Below are positions 54,646 to 63,783 of a stretch of 64,000 nt of DNA, piece after piece. The translations under genes were made by a program, and so were the position numbers. How positions within the stretch are numbered: position 1 is the first letter of the stretch; the number at the start of each line of letters is the position of its first letter. The notes below the pieces were generated by a model. That model searched no databases, was not told the DNA's origin, and was given only the letters and a program-made list of their open reading frames with translations. The DNA comes from Acinetobacter lwoffii (GTDB lineage Bacteria; Pseudomonadota; Gammaproteobacteria; Pseudomonadales; Moraxellaceae), in contig NZ_JALJVC010000009.1 of NCBI RefSeq assembly GCF_022967985.1, positions 49,501-113,500 of the forward strand, given 5' to 3'.

Positions 54646-56922
54646 ATGCTCAGTCGTCAATTAGAAGTATCACTACGTTTGGCTGTCAGCATGGCTCGTC
54701 AAAAGAGACATGAGTTCCTGACCGTAGAACATTTATTGTTAGCCTTGCTTGACAACGATTCTGCCGTGAATGCCCTCAAAGCATGTGGTGCGGACATCAT
54801 CGTGTTGCGTAAGGAATTAGAAGAGTACGTAGAACAACATACCCCTAAACTTGGTGAAAATAGTGATCAGGCACCACACCCTACAGAAAGCTTCGACCGG
54901 ATCTTGCAACGCGCGATTTTTCACGTGCAATCAAGCGGCGGCGATCGTACTGTAGAAGGTGCCGATATTCTGGTTGCCATGTATTCTGAGCGTGACTCAT
55001 TTGCAGTCTATCTGCTGAAACGTCATCAAATTAACCGTCTGACCCTGACTCAGTACCTGTCTCATGGTACCCGTAAAGAAGATGTACAGTCTGAAGAAGA
55101 AATCGAAGACCTAGATGGCGAATCAGCGTCTTCAGCAAGTTCAGGTCCACTTGAGCTTTATACCACTAACCTGAATGTTGAAGCACAAAAAGGCAAGACC
55201 GATCCGCTAATTGGTCGCGAAAAAGAAATCGAGCGTGCCGCGCAAATTCTCTGTCGCCGTCGTAAAAACAACCCATTGCTTGTTGGTGATCCAGGTGTTG
55301 GTAAAACCTCGATTGCTGAAGGACTGGCTTGGCTGATCGTTAATGGTAAAGCGCCAAAACCACTGAAAAATGCTGAAATCTTCAGTCTGGACATCGGCGC
55401 TTTGGTAGCAGGAACTAAATACCGTGGTGATTTTGAAAAACGCTTGAAACAGCTTTTAAATGCGCTGAAAAAGAAACCTGAAGCAGTGCTGTTTATTGAT
55501 GAAATTCACATGATTATTGGTGCAGGCTCGAGTATGGGCAGTACCATGGATGCATCGAATCTGATCAAACCGGCGTTGGCAAATGGTTCTTTACGTTGCA
55601 TTGGCTCAACCACTTTCCAGGAATACCGCCAGGTCTTTGAGAAAGATCATGCTTTGTCACGTCGTTTCCAGAAAATTGATGTGAACGAGCCATCTATTTC
55701 TGAAACCATTGATATCCTACGTGGTCTGAAATCGAAGTTTGAAGATTTTCATCATGTGGAATATGACGATCAAGCTTTGGTGTCTGCGGTAGAACTTTCT
55801 GCAAAATTTATCAACGACCGTTTCTTGCCAGATAAGGCGATTGATGTCATTGATGAGGCCGGTGCTCAGCGCCGTTTAAAAGCGGAGCAAGACGACAGTT
55901 TGATTACTGTGGAAAATATTGAAGACATCGTCTCTAAAATTGCGCGTATTCCACCAAAAACTGTTTCTAAAGATGATAAGAGCGTGCTGGAAAATCTTGA
56001 GCGCGATCTGAAACGTGTGGTCTTTGGTCAGGATGAAGCGATTGAGGCCTTGGCATCTGCGATTAAACTGTCACGTGCCGGTTTGAAATCTCCAGACAAG
56101 CCTGTAGGTAGTTTTGTCTTTGCAGGTCCAACTGGTGTCGGTAAAACTGAAGTGACCAAGCAGCTGGCGAAACAGATGGGTGTAGAACTGGTTCGCTTTG
56201 ATATGTCGGAATATATGGAACGCCATGCGGTGTCTCGTTTAATCGGTGCACCTCCGGGCTATGTCGGTTTTGATCAGGGTGGGTTATTGACCGATGCGAT
56301 TCATAAAAATCCGCATTGTGTACTGTTGCTCGATGAGATCGAAAAAGCGCATCCAGATGTGTTTAACCTGTTATTGCAGATTATGGATCATGGTTCATTG
56401 ACTGATAATAACGGGCGTAAATCTGATTTCCGTAACGTGGTCTTGGTACTCACCACCAATATTGGTGCTGAAAGTATTTCACGTGTCAGCATTGGTTTTA
56501 TGGAACAGGACAATAGTAACGATAATCAGGAAGCGATGAAGAAAGCCTTCTCGCCGGAATTCCGTAACCGTCTCGACGGCGTGATTCAGTTCAAGGCATT
56601 GCCAAGCAGCATTATTGAAAATGTCGTGGATAAATTCCTGACTGAACTTCAAGCACAACTGGATGACAAAAAAGTCATGCTGGAAGTGGATCAGAGTGCA
56701 CGTGAATGGATGTCAGAACATGGCTATGACCGTTTAATGGGCGCACGTCCAATGCAACGTCTGATTCAGGAACACCTGAAAAAACCGCTGGCTGAGATGA
56801 TCCTGTTTGGTGAACTGGCTGAAAATGGCGGCAATGTTGCAGTATCGGTGAAAAAAGAAAATGGTAAAGCGGTTGGCTTAAAACTTGAGGTTTTTGAAGA
56901 TCAGACTGCTGAACCAGCCTAA
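54646..56922 (+). CDS. clpA: ATPase subunit ClpA of the Clp protease
   Basis: AAA+ unfoldase that feeds proteins to ClpP. 758 residues. N-terminal double Clp-N repeat (about 1-145), first ATPase domain with Walker A GDPGVGKT (214-221) and Walker B LFIDEIHM, and second ATPase domain with Walker A GPTGVGKT (494-501) and LLDEIEKAH. The ClpP-docking loop IGFMEQ is present near 620. No middle coiled-coil, as expected for ClpA rather than ClpB. Directly downstream of clpS in one unit; strong terminator follows. Confidence 0.97.
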   Translation: MLSRQLEVSLRLAVSMARQKRHEFLTVEHLLLALLDNDSAVNALKACGADIIVLRKELEEYVEQHTPKLGENSDQAPHPTESFDRILQRAIFHVQSSGGDRTVEGADILVAMYSERDSFAVYLLKRHQINRLTLTQYLSHGTRKEDVQSEEEIEDLDGESASSASSGPLELYTTNLNVEAQKGKTDPLIGREKEIERAAQILCRRRKNNPLLVGDPGVGKTSIAEGLAWLIVNGKAPKPLKNAEIFSLDIGALVAGTKYRGDFEKRLKQLLNALKKKPEAVLFIDEIHMIIGAGSSMGSTMDASNLIKPALANGSLRCIGSTTFQEYRQVFEKDHALSRRFQKIDVNEPSISETIDILRGLKSKFEDFHHVEYDDQALVSAVELSAKFINDRFLPDKAIDVIDEAGAQRRLKAEQDDSLITVENIEDIVSKIARIPPKTVSKDDKSVLENLERDLKRVVFGQDEAIEALASAIKLSRAGLKSPDKPVGSFVFAGPTGVGKTEVTKQLAKQMGVELVRFDMSEYMERHAVSRLIGAPPGYVGFDQGGLLTDAIHKNPHCVLLLDEIEKAHPDVFNLLLQIMDHGSLTDNNGRKSDFRNVVLVLTTNIGAESISRVSIGFMEQDNSNDNQEAMKKAFSPEFRNRLDGVIQFKALPSSIIENVVDKFLTELQAQLDDKKVMLEVDQSAREWMSEHGYDRLMGARPMQRLIQEHLKKPLAEMILFGELAENGGNVAVSVKKENGKAVGLKLEVFEDQTAEPA

Positions 56923-56937
56923 TTAAAAAGAAGGATC

Positions 56938-56962
56938 AAACCCGTGCTTGCACGGGTTTTTT
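56938..56962 (+). terminator. Terminator after clpA
   Basis: A perfect 10-bp stem AAACCCGTGC/GCACGGGTTT (56938-56947 with 56950-56959) and T run. Confidence 0.94.
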
Positions 56963-57013
56963 CATGCACTCATATTTTAAATTATCAAATTTATATCATT
57001 TAAAAGATAAATT

Positions 57014-57367
57014 ATGGATATTCAAGTTACCAAGCTGTTCACGACATTTTTACTGTTTTTAGTCACGGCATTGATGGAAATTTTAGGCTGTTATTTTCCC
57101 TACCTGATTTTAAATCAGGGGAGAAGCCACTGGTTATGGATTCCGACAACTCTGGCTTTGGCGGCTTTTGTCTGGCTGTTAACCTTGCATCCAGCTGCTT
57201 CAGGACGAATCTATGCCGCTTATGGCGGTATCTATATTTTTTCAGCGCTAATGTGGTTGCGCTTCGTTGATCAAGTGACTCTATCGCGTTGGGATCTGCT
57301 TGGTGGCATGGTGGTGATACTGGGTGCGTTGATTATTATTTTGCAGCCGCAGGGTCTGGTGCGTTAG
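57014..57367 (+). CDS. UPF0060 (YnfA-like) small membrane protein
   Basis: 117 residues, four hydrophobic helices of about 20 residues each. Family landmarks are [18 protein letters not shown] (about 17-34), the [18 protein letters not shown] stretch (about 60-77) and the last helix ([14 protein letters not shown]). UPF0060/YnfA proteins are related to small multidrug-resistance transporters, but activity in this organism is untested. Stands alone between the clpA terminator and a terminator of its own. Confidence 0.9.
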   Translation: MDIQVTKLFTTFLLFLVTALMEILGCYFPYLILNQGRSHWLWIPTTLALAAFVWLLTLHPAASGRIYAAYGGIYIFSALMWLRFVDQVTLSRWDLLGGMVVILGALIIILQPQGLVR

Positions 57368-57391
57368 CAGGATATAACAACAAACCTTATC

Positions 57392-57420
57392 AAAAAGGTA
57401 GCCACGGCTACCTTTTGTTT
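57392..57420 (+). terminator. Terminator after UPF0060 gene
   Basis: AAAAAGGTAGCC (57392-57403) pairs with GGCTACCTTTT (57406-57416), three-base apex. A second perfect 10-bp inverted repeat, TTCAGGATTC/GAATCCTGAA (57420-57441), abuts it, so two hairpins lie in tandem. Confidence 0.85.
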
Positions 57421-57468
57421 TCAGGATTCTTGAATCCTGAATCGAAATAAATGTCTTATGTGTTTAGA

Positions 57469-57942
57469 TTATTTTAATTTGCAATCTTTCTGGGAAATAT
57501 CCGTTTTATATGTTTGTGTCTGCGAGTTCAGGCTGAGTTCAACCTTGTAAGGGTTCTCAATCTGATAGCGATGCTCAAAGAAAATTTCACAATTATTGAG
57601 CAGATTATTGCGAATGACTTTCATCACTTCTTTGCGCCCCAAGTCTTTTTCAAACTGGCTAAAATCGGGCGTGATGATCATGCCTTTCAGTGTGGTTTTA
57701 TTGGCACTTAACTGTAATTGTTCAATAATCGTATTTTGATCAATCTGCAATGGTAAAGTTCTGGAATCCTCTGCACTGAGCACTGCGAGCAATTCATTCA
57801 GCTCAGCTTTTTTCTGAATTTTAAATTTGCTGTCAATAATATTTTTTTCTTGAAGATATTGGTCAAATTCAGAAGCATGCACCGGTAAGGCGACACTGCT
57901 AAAACCAGTCAAGAGTGCCAAAGCCCAATATTTTTTTTGCAT
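57469..57942 (-). CDS. Hypothetical periplasmic protein
   Basis: 157 residues with a classical signal peptide (about 1-23, MQKKYWALALLTGFSSVALPVHA). Mature part is charged and mostly helical/beta with two cysteines that could form a disulfide (NNLLNNCEIFFEHRYQ, and SQKDCKLK at the end). No family recognised. Minus strand, between argF and the UPF0060 gene. Confidence 0.7.
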   Translation of the reverse strand: MQKKYWALALLTGFSSVALPVHASEFDQYLQEKNIIDSKFKIQKKAELNELLAVLSAEDSRTLPLQIDQNTIIEQLQLSANKTTLKGMIITPDFSQFEKDLGRKEVMKVIRNNLLNNCEIFFEHRYQIENPYKVELSLNSQTQTYKTDISQKDCKLK

Positions 57943-57993
57943 TGTATAAAATCACTTTTTATTCCATTTCAACAATGATTATAAGAGCTGAGA

Positions 57994-58021
57994 CAAAAAA
58001 AGCACCAGAGATTGGTGCTTA
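57994..58021 (-). terminator. Terminator after argF
   Basis: AAGCACCA (58000-58007) pairs with TGGTGCTT (58013-58020); the A7 run at 57995-58001 gives a T tract on the minus strand. Confidence 0.88.
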
Positions 58022-58047
58022 ATTTGTGAAGATTCATCTTAAAAAAA

Positions 58048-58968
58048 TTAGTCTTTTTTCAGATTTTCATTAATCAGGAATTCAATCAAAGCTTTTTGCG
58101 CGTGCAAGCGATTTTCCGCTTCATCCCAAACTACGGCATTTTTATGGTCAAGCAGATTTTCTGAAATCTCTTCACCACGATGCGCAGGCAAGCAGTGCAT
58201 AAACAAGCAATCCGGATGTGCAAGATCCATCAGACGTTCATTCACCTGATAATCTGCAAAGGCTTTTTCACGGATCTTTTGCTCTTCTTCCTGGCCCATG
58301 CTTGCCCAAACGTCAGTCACGATCAGGTCGGCATTTACCGCTGCATCTTCAGCAGAAGGAACCAGTTCCACGCAATGCGCAAATTCAGACAGGAATTTTT
58401 CTTGTGGCTCATAGCCTTTTGGCGCTGCAATTTTCAGATTAAAGCCCCACATATGTGCAGCTTCAATATAAGAGTTACACATATTGTTGCCATCACCGAT
58501 CCAGGCCACAGTTTTCCCTTCAATTGAGCCACGTTGCTCTACATAGGTCTGCATATCAGCAAGTAACTGGCAAGGGTGGTGATCATCTGTTAAAGCATTA
58601 ATCACAGGAACTTTTGAATAAGATGCAAAACGCTCCACGATATCATGACCGAAAGTACGGATCATCACGATATCCAGCATGCTTGAAATCACACGTGCAG
58701 AATCTTCAATCGGTTCACCACGACCTAACTGGGTATCGCGTGAAGACAGGAAAATCGCGCTACCACCAAATTGGCTCATGCCAGCTTCAAACGAAACACG
58801 CGTACGGGTACTCGATTTTTCAAAAATCATGCCCATCACTTTACCAACAAATGGTTGGAACACTTCATTGTTATGCTGTTTGCGCTTAAGCTCAATTGCG
58901 CGTTGCAAAATCTGGTTAAGTTCTAAAGTTGATAAATCGCGTAAGGTGAGAAAGTGACGGAGAGCCAT
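58048..58968 (-). CDS. argF: Ornithine carbamoyltransferase
   Basis: Anabolic enzyme that joins ornithine and carbamoyl phosphate to citrulline. 306 residues. Signatures are [13 protein letters not shown] (about 49-61, carbamoyl phosphate site), [11 protein letters not shown] (about 126-136) and the [10 protein letters not shown] ornithine loop (about 260-269). Sequence and context favour the anabolic ArgF over catabolic ArcB, since no arc genes are near. Monocistronic, minus strand, upstream of which lies the TetR gene on the same strand. Confidence 0.96.
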   Translation of the reverse strand: MALRHFLTLRDLSTLELNQILQRAIELKRKQHNNEVFQPFVGKVMGMIFEKSSTRTRVSFEAGMSQFGGSAIFLSSRDTQLGRGEPIEDSARVISSMLDIVMIRTFGHDIVERFASYSKVPVINALTDDHHPCQLLADMQTYVEQRGSIEGKTVAWIGDGNNMCNSYIEAAHMWGFNLKIAAPKGYEPQEKFLSEFAHCVELVPSAEDAAVNADLIVTDVWASMGQEEEQKIREKAFADYQVNERLMDLAHPDCLFMHCLPAHRGEEISENLLDHKNAVVWDEAENRLHAQKALIEFLINENLKKD

Positions 58969-59081
58969 TCGTTACTCCACAATAATTGCCGAAAAACTCG
59001 ATCAACAATCAGTTGTTGGTTAGTTTAAGAAAAAATACGGAATCGGCTAATATACTATAAGCAATGAAAAATGCAAAAAAA

Positions 59082-59729
59082 CTAGACTTTTTGATGACCG
59101 TCTAAAAAGCGATCCACACAATAACTGATGTATTTGTCGATTTCCTGATCATCTTCCTGTACCGGAATTCCCATCAGAATACGCCATTCCAGATTGCGCA
59201 AAATACCAAAATACAGCTGCGCCGAATATTGTGGATTTTCGCAATGCAATAAACCTTGCGCATCTGCCTGTTCTAAAGCCGTGGCAATGGCACTTTGCAC
59301 ATGCACCGGGCCTCGCTCATGAATATGCTGAGCAAGTTCAGGATTACGCTGGCTTTGTTCCAGCACCAGACGCATAAAGGCCGAGTTTTCCGGTTGCATA
59401 ATCTGGTGACAAAAATTAAGCAACGTGTGTACTAAATAACTACGAAAATCCAGTGCCATCAGTTCGATCGGAATACTGATATCTTCAAAAAACTTGATAC
59501 GACGATAATCGCAGATGGCTTTAAACAAGCCCTCTTTATTGCCAAAGTACTTATAAATAGAGGCTTTAGAGCCACCGGCATGCTGGACGATATCATCCAG
59601 AGACACAGCATCATAACCCCGTTCCAGAAATAGCTCGGTTGCACTGATCAGCAGCGCAATACAACGCTCATGACCACGTTTGGTCTGTGGCAGATCTTTG
59701 GCGAGCGGTTCTAGGGCGAGGTCTTGCAT
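59082..59729 (-). CDS. TetR/AcrR-family transcriptional regulator
   Basis: 215 residues. N-terminal helix-turn-helix domain (about 20-66, LISATELFLERGYDAVSLDDIVQHAGGSKASIYKYFGNKEGLFKAI) of the TetR type, then a ligand-binding domain with a TetR_C-like pattern (about 90-200). Divergently transcribed from prpBC across a 230-base spacer containing an operator-like palindrome, so it is likely to control itself and possibly prpBC; ligand unknown. PrpR/GntR regulators are the usual partners of prp genes, so this pairing is inference from position. Confidence 0.92.
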   Translation of the reverse strand: MQDLALEPLAKDLPQTKRGHERCIALLISATELFLERGYDAVSLDDIVQHAGGSKASIYKYFGNKEGLFKAICDYRRIKFFEDISIPIELMALDFRSYLVHTLLNFCHQIMQPENSAFMRLVLEQSQRNPELAQHIHERGPVHVQSAIATALEQADAQGLLHCENPQYSAQLYFGILRNLEWRILMGIPVQEDDQEIDKYISYCVDRFLDGHQKV

Positions 59730-59774
59730 AGGAGATAGTACATCAACATGTCAATAGAGATTGAAACGCCATCA

Positions 59775-59829
59775 TAGCAAATATATGCACATATTTCATA
59801 ATTGCGCCAGATAAGTGCGCTATTTGCTA
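59775..59829. promoter_or_regulatory. Candidate TetR operator between tetR and prpB
   Basis: Nested dyads in the divergent spacer: an 18-bp near-palindrome AAATATATGCACATATTT (59779-59796, two mismatched positions) sits within wider arms TAGCAAAT (59775-59782) and ATTTGCTA (59822-59829). It lies between the divergent starts, as expected of a TetR-family operator. Assignment rests on symmetry and position only. Confidence 0.5.
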
Positions 59830-59959
59830 ATTAGGTAAAGCAAAACTTAAAAATTTGACTAAAGTTTTAGAGTATTTGTTCTATCAGGTTATGGAATGAG
59901 CAAGCCAAATGAGTATACTCGAATTTCAATAATTATAGCCAAGACTGTGGAAAAGGAAG

Positions 59960-60844
59960 ATGACAGAACAAATGTCTGCAGGTTTAAGATTTAGACAAGC
60001 GCTTGAAGTCGAGAAACCATTGCAAATTATGGGCACGGTAAATGCCTATGCTGCCATGATGGCCAAACAGGTCGGTTATAAAGCCATTTATTTATCAGGT
60101 GCGGGTGTCGCGAATTATTCTTATGGTTTGCCTGATCTGGGCATGACCAGCCTGGATAATGTTCTTGAAGATGTACGCCGGATCACTGAACGTGTGGATA
60201 CACCTTTACTGGTTGATATCGATACCGGTTGGGGCGGTGCATTAAATATTGCCCGCACGATTAAGCAGATGATTGCAGCAGGAGCCGCTGCGGTTCATAT
60301 TGAAGATCAGGTGGCACAGAAGCGTTGTGGTCATCGTCCAAATAAAGAAATCGTATCGCAGCAGGAAATGGTCGATCGTATCAAAGCGGCTGTAGATGCG
60401 AAAACCGATTCAAACTTCGTGGTGATGGCGCGTACCGATGCGCTACAAAAAGAAGGCTTGCAAGCAGTGATTGATCGTGCTTCTGCCTGTGTTGAAGCGG
60501 GTGCAGATGCGATCTTTGCTGAGGCGATGACCGATATCACCATGTACCGTACAGTGTGTGATGCGGTCGGTGTGCCAGTCTTGGCAAATATTACCGAATT
60601 TGGTGATACACCGTATTATACGGTTGATGAACTGGCGGAGCAGGGCATTGGCATGGTGCTGTATCCGTTATCAGCGACACGTGCAATGCAAAAAGCCGCA
60701 CTTGAAGTGATGCGTTCAGTACGCGAACATGGTACTCAGGTAAATGTGCTGGATATTATGCAACAACGAAAAGAACTCTACGAATTTTTAGATTATCACA
60801 GCTTCGAAGACACATTAGATAAACTGTTTAAACAGGAGAATTAA
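59960..60844 (+). CDS. prpB: Methylisocitrate lyase
   Basis: Last step of the methylcitrate cycle for propionyl-CoA: cleaves 2-methylisocitrate to succinate and pyruvate. 294 residues of the isocitrate lyase/PEP mutase family; the catalytic [10 protein letters not shown] loop (Cys about residue 123) is intact, along with the DTGWGG metal site and ARTDA. Coupled to prpC with a 4-base gap. Divergent from a TetR gene. Confidence 0.95.
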   Translation: MTEQMSAGLRFRQALEVEKPLQIMGTVNAYAAMMAKQVGYKAIYLSGAGVANYSYGLPDLGMTSLDNVLEDVRRITERVDTPLLVDIDTGWGGALNIARTIKQMIAAGAAAVHIEDQVAQKRCGHRPNKEIVSQQEMVDRIKAAVDAKTDSNFVVMARTDALQKEGLQAVIDRASACVEAGADAIFAEAMTDITMYRTVCDAVGVPVLANITEFGDTPYYTVDELAEQGIGMVLYPLSATRAMQKAALEVMRSVREHGTQVNVLDIMQQRKELYEFLDYHSFEDTLDKLFKQEN

Positions 60845-60848
60845 AAAA

Positions 60849-61988
60849 ATGGCTGAAGGAAAAGTACTCACTGGCGCAGGATTGCGCGGACAAGTGGCAG
60901 GTAAAACCTCACTTTCAACAGTAGGCAAAAGTGGCGCAGGTCTGACCTATCGCGGCTATGACGTGCAGGATCTGGCTGAACATTGCCAGTTTGAAGAAGT
61001 CGCTTATCTGATTTTCTTCGGAGAATTGCCGACAGCAGAGCAATTGGCTGCCTACAAAGCCAAACTGAAATCCTTGCGCACTTTACCTCAGGCATTAAAA
61101 GAAGTCCTTGAGCGTATTCCTGCCGACTCGCATCCAATGGATGTGATGCGTACTGGCGTTTCCATGCTGGGCAATCTTGAAACTGAGCAGTCTTTTGATC
61201 AGCAACAGGATATCGCAGACCGTATTTTGGCAACTTTGCCGGCAATCATTTGTTACTGGTATCGTTATAGCCATGACGGTGTGCGTATTGAAGAAAATAC
61301 CGATGACGATTCAATCGGTGCGCAGTTCCTGCATCTACTGCATGGCGAAACGCCAAACGAATTACATGAACAGGTGATGAATGTTTCCTTGATTCTATAT
61401 GCAGAGCACGAATTCAACGCTTCAACTTTTACCGCTCGTGTGTGTGCATCAACGCTGTCAGATATGCATTCCTGTATTACCGGTGCAATCGGTTCCTTGC
61501 GTGGTCCTTTACATGGTGGTGCTAACGAAGCTGCGATGGACATGATTGAAAACTGGGAATCACCAGAAGAAGCTGAGCGTGAAATGCTGGGCATGCTGGA
61601 ACGTAAAGAAAAAATCATGGGCTTCGGTCATGCGATCTATAAGGACAATGATCCGCGTAATGGCATCATCAAAGTCTGGTCTGAGCGTTTAGCCAAAGAT
61701 GTGGGTGATACCGTACTTTATCCGGTGTCAGTACGCTGTGAAGAAGTCATGTGGCGCGAGAAGAAATTATTCTGTAATGCGGATTTCTTCCATGCTTCGG
61801 CTTATCACTTTATGGGCATTCCAACCAAGCTGTTTACCCCGATCTTTGTTATGTCGCGTGTGACAGGCTGGGCAGCGCATGTGATGGAACAGCGTGCAGA
61901 CAATCGTATTATCCGTCCAAGCGCGGACTATATCGGTCCTGAACTGCGTAAAGTAGTGTCAATCGCTGAGCGTTCTACAGCGGCTTAA
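60849..61988 (+). CDS. prpC: 2-Methylcitrate synthase
   Basis: Condenses propionyl-CoA with oxaloacetate to 2-methylcitrate in the first committed step of the methylcitrate cycle. 379 residues of the citrate synthase family: GLTYRGYDVQDLAEHC (about 31-46), the catalytic His region GPLHGGANEAAMDMI, GFGHAIYKDNDPR (about 258-270) and the terminal Arg/Asp region. The short type I-like dimeric length and adjacency to prpB favour PrpC over GltA. AGGAG within the prpB end serves as ribosome site. Terminator follows; acnD and prpF are not downstream. Confidence 0.95.
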   Translation: MAEGKVLTGAGLRGQVAGKTSLSTVGKSGAGLTYRGYDVQDLAEHCQFEEVAYLIFFGELPTAEQLAAYKAKLKSLRTLPQALKEVLERIPADSHPMDVMRTGVSMLGNLETEQSFDQQQDIADRILATLPAIICYWYRYSHDGVRIEENTDDDSIGAQFLHLLHGETPNELHEQVMNVSLILYAEHEFNASTFTARVCASTLSDMHSCITGAIGSLRGPLHGGANEAAMDMIENWESPEEAEREMLGMLERKEKIMGFGHAIYKDNDPRNGIIKVWSERLAKDVGDTVLYPVSVRCEEVMWREKKLFCNADFFHASAYHFMGIPTKLFTPIFVMSRVTGWAAHVMEQRADNRIIRPSADYIGPELRKVVSIAERSTAA

Positions 61989-62006
61989 TCCGTAAATGTC
62001 CTAGAA

Positions 62007-62041
62007 TAAAAATAAGGTCTCAATTGAGACCTTATTTTTTT
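62007..62041 (+). terminator. Terminator after prpC
   Basis: Perfect near-uninterrupted palindrome AAAAATAAGGTCTCAA/TTGAGACCTTATTTTT, followed by a T run; it also faces the converging gene at 62053. Confidence 0.93.
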
Positions 62042-62052
62042 AGTGAATTCTG

Positions 62053-62673
62053 TTATCGGCTTAACAGTGCCGGATCTTCAATGCTATAACCTGTTTCAAA
62101 AGGAATACCCAGATACTTTACTACTACCAGGGTTTTATTCTGTCGCGGGACTTTATAGGCCTGGCTAATTTTCAAGCCTTGCTGATAACTGACTGCTTGC
62201 TGAACCGGACTTTTTTGTGAGCCAGATTTCACTTGATATTGATAGGTCCATTTTGGCACTTTTTCCTGAGGATCATGCCAAGCAGGCGCGCTACCTTTTG
62301 TTGTCTTTAAAACCTTAAGCTGTGGCTTTGATTTTTGAATCGGATTTAATGGAACTAAACGTTTTTTGATTTTGGCAATGTCCTGATCAAACTTGCGACT
62401 GTCTTGATCATAATCGATGCGCTTGGTTTTAGGATTGATATATAAGGAACTGACCTGAATCAATTGATTTGGTTTTTGGGATTTAAAATTATAATAATAC
62501 AGTTGAGGCAAGCGTCCACGACCATCAAGATAATGACGCATGATATAAAGCTTCTGTTCTTTGACTTCATAGCCTAGAACTTCAATATTTTGTGGACCGC
62601 CTACGGTAGCGAAAGCCAGAGTGGGCAAGCTCAGAGGGAGCAGGAGCAGTGCAGTTTTAATATTCATGGTCAT
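62053..62673 (-). CDS. Hypothetical exported protein
   Basis: 206 residues from ATG 62673, which follows a GAGGGTGG ribosome site; a second ATG two codons later is the other option. Clear signal peptide (MNIKTALLLLPLSLPTLAFA). The mature part is basic, with a beta-rich pattern (VKEQKLYIMRHYLDGRG, YYNFKSQKPNQLIQV) and no cysteines. Family not recognised. The leader begins right after a hairpin that ends the upstream CinA-like gene. Confidence 0.65.
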   Translation of the reverse strand: MTMNIKTALLLLPLSLPTLAFATVGGPQNIEVLGYEVKEQKLYIMRHYLDGRGRLPQLYYYNFKSQKPNQLIQVSSLYINPKTKRIDYDQDSRKFDQDIAKIKKRLVPLNPIQKSKPQLKVLKTTKGSAPAWHDPQEKVPKWTYQYQVKSGSQKSPVQQAVSYQQGLKISQAYKVPRQNKTLVVVKYLGIPFETGYSIEDPALLSR

Positions 62674-62683
62674 TCCACCCTCA

Positions 62684-62718
62684 AAAAAATAGATTGGCAT
62701 TTGATCATGCCAATCTAT
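62684..62718 (-). terminator. Terminator of the CinA-like gene
   Basis: A perfect 12-bp stem ATAGATTGGCAT (62689-62700) and ATGCCAATCTAT (62707-62718), followed on the minus strand by T7. It sits only about 10 bases before the ribosome site of the next gene, so it could also act as an attenuator. Confidence 0.88.
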
Positions 62719-62775
62719 CTTAAAATACGGTAGAAATAATGAAGCTTATTCAGGCTATACAGTAACTTTGAAAGC

Positions 62776-63252
62776 TTAGCTGTTATTCAACAGATTGATC
62801 ATGTCATGTGCAACCACAGCTGACAGTTTGTTGAGGCGTTCAAGTGGCGAGCCTTTGAGATAATACTGGAACTGATGGATTTGCGTGCCGTCATTAATGG
62901 CCACAAAAAATGTTCCTTCCGGTTTCTCTGGTGTCGCGCTACCACCTGGTTTAAGTAACCCTGTACAGGCGATAATCCAGTCAGCATCACGGAACATTTT
63001 TTTACCTGCTTCCGCCAGAGCAACCGTTACCGGCATAGATTCCGCGGTATGACTATTGATCAGATTCTTGGAAATGCCCAATACAGAAGTCTTGACACTT
63101 ACATCGTAGCAGATCAAACCACCAATCAGAATTTCGGCACCTTCTCCTTTACAAATGGAGAACTGGCTACTGAGATATCCAGAACTTGCGCTTTCGATAA
63201 AGGCAATTTTTATGTTTTTCTCTTCGAGTAAGCCGCAACAGGTTTTTATCAT
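62776..63252 (-). CDS. CinA-family amidohydrolase (PncC-like)
   Basis: 158-residue single-domain protein of the CinA C-terminal family, whose characterised members are nicotinamide-nucleotide amidohydrolases (PncC) that recycle NMN to nicotinate mononucleotide. Landmarks are IAFIESASSGYLSSQFS (about 16-32), LIGGLICYDVSVKTSVLGI (about 42-60), SAVTVAL-type helix (here MPVTVALAEAGKKMF), and the TGLLKPGGSATPEKPEGTFFVA loop (about 97-118). The family signature has Gly in place of some residues: ACTGLLKPGG rather than GIAGPxGG, so activity is not certain. Confidence 0.85.
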   Translation of the reverse strand: MIKTCCGLLEEKNIKIAFIESASSGYLSSQFSICKGEGAEILIGGLICYDVSVKTSVLGISKNLINSHTAESMPVTVALAEAGKKMFRDADWIIACTGLLKPGGSATPEKPEGTFFVAINDGTQIHQFQYYLKGSPLERLNKLSAVVAHDMINLLNNS

Positions 63253-63509
63253 AGTCTCTATATTTTCTTTTCTTTGTGGGAGTGATTTTAGATCAATTTA
63301 GACAGATTTTTTCTGTCGATCAACTCCAAGTATATTTATATTTTTATGAAAGTTAAAATTTTTTTCATAGATTAGTGTAATTTCATGTTGATCTGATCGC
63401 AAAATCTGAATGGTTAAAGCTTGGGCTATTTTCAAAAATAGAGGTTTCTTCTCAGGCGGAACAGTGGTAAAAATAAAAATAAAGTGCTTAGTGAAAGTAG
63501 GGTGTTGGA

Positions 63510-63740
63510 ATGAAAACCACAGTAAAATATGTAGTCTTAAAAAGTCTTGACTATCAATTGGGTACACCATTATTTCAGGAAGAAATTGACGCTGATGGTC
63601 AATATTTTGATCAGATACCAAGCACAATTTCTTATCAGAACTTGCAGTTCAAAGTAAAAAGCAAAGAGCTTAAACGTTTGCATCTGGCCGAAGAGCAGGA
63701 AGATACTCAAACGATTATCGTCAAAGTAGTCAATATCTAA
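63510..63740 (+). CDS. Small hypothetical protein
   Basis: 76 residues, soluble, starting at ATG 63510 with AGGG about 8 bases upstream. The sequence (KYVVLKSLDYQLGTPLFQEEID, then KVKSKELKRLHLAEEQEDTQTIIVKVVNI) alternates beta strands and a charged helix. No family recognised. Its strand is preferred over an opposite reading frame at 63298-63627, because of its ribosome site and the terminator right after its stop. Confidence 0.55.
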   Translation: MKTTVKYVVLKSLDYQLGTPLFQEEIDADGQYFDQIPSTISYQNLQFKVKSKELKRLHLAEEQEDTQTIIVKVVNI

Positions 63741-63754
63741 TAAAAACTGAATAG

Positions 63755-63783
63755 AATAAGCCTCTTTTAAAGAGGCTTATTTA
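63755..63783 (+). terminator. Terminator after the 76-residue gene
   Basis: AATAAGCCTC pairs with GAGGCTTATT around a TTTTAAA apex. The remaining 220 bases of the window are very AT-rich and I see nothing definite in them. Confidence 0.88.

Noticed and set aside
63298..63627. 109-codon minus-strand frame overlapping the 76-residue gene
   Set aside because: No clear ribosome site, and its opposite strand has a better start and a terminator; only one of the two is likely real.
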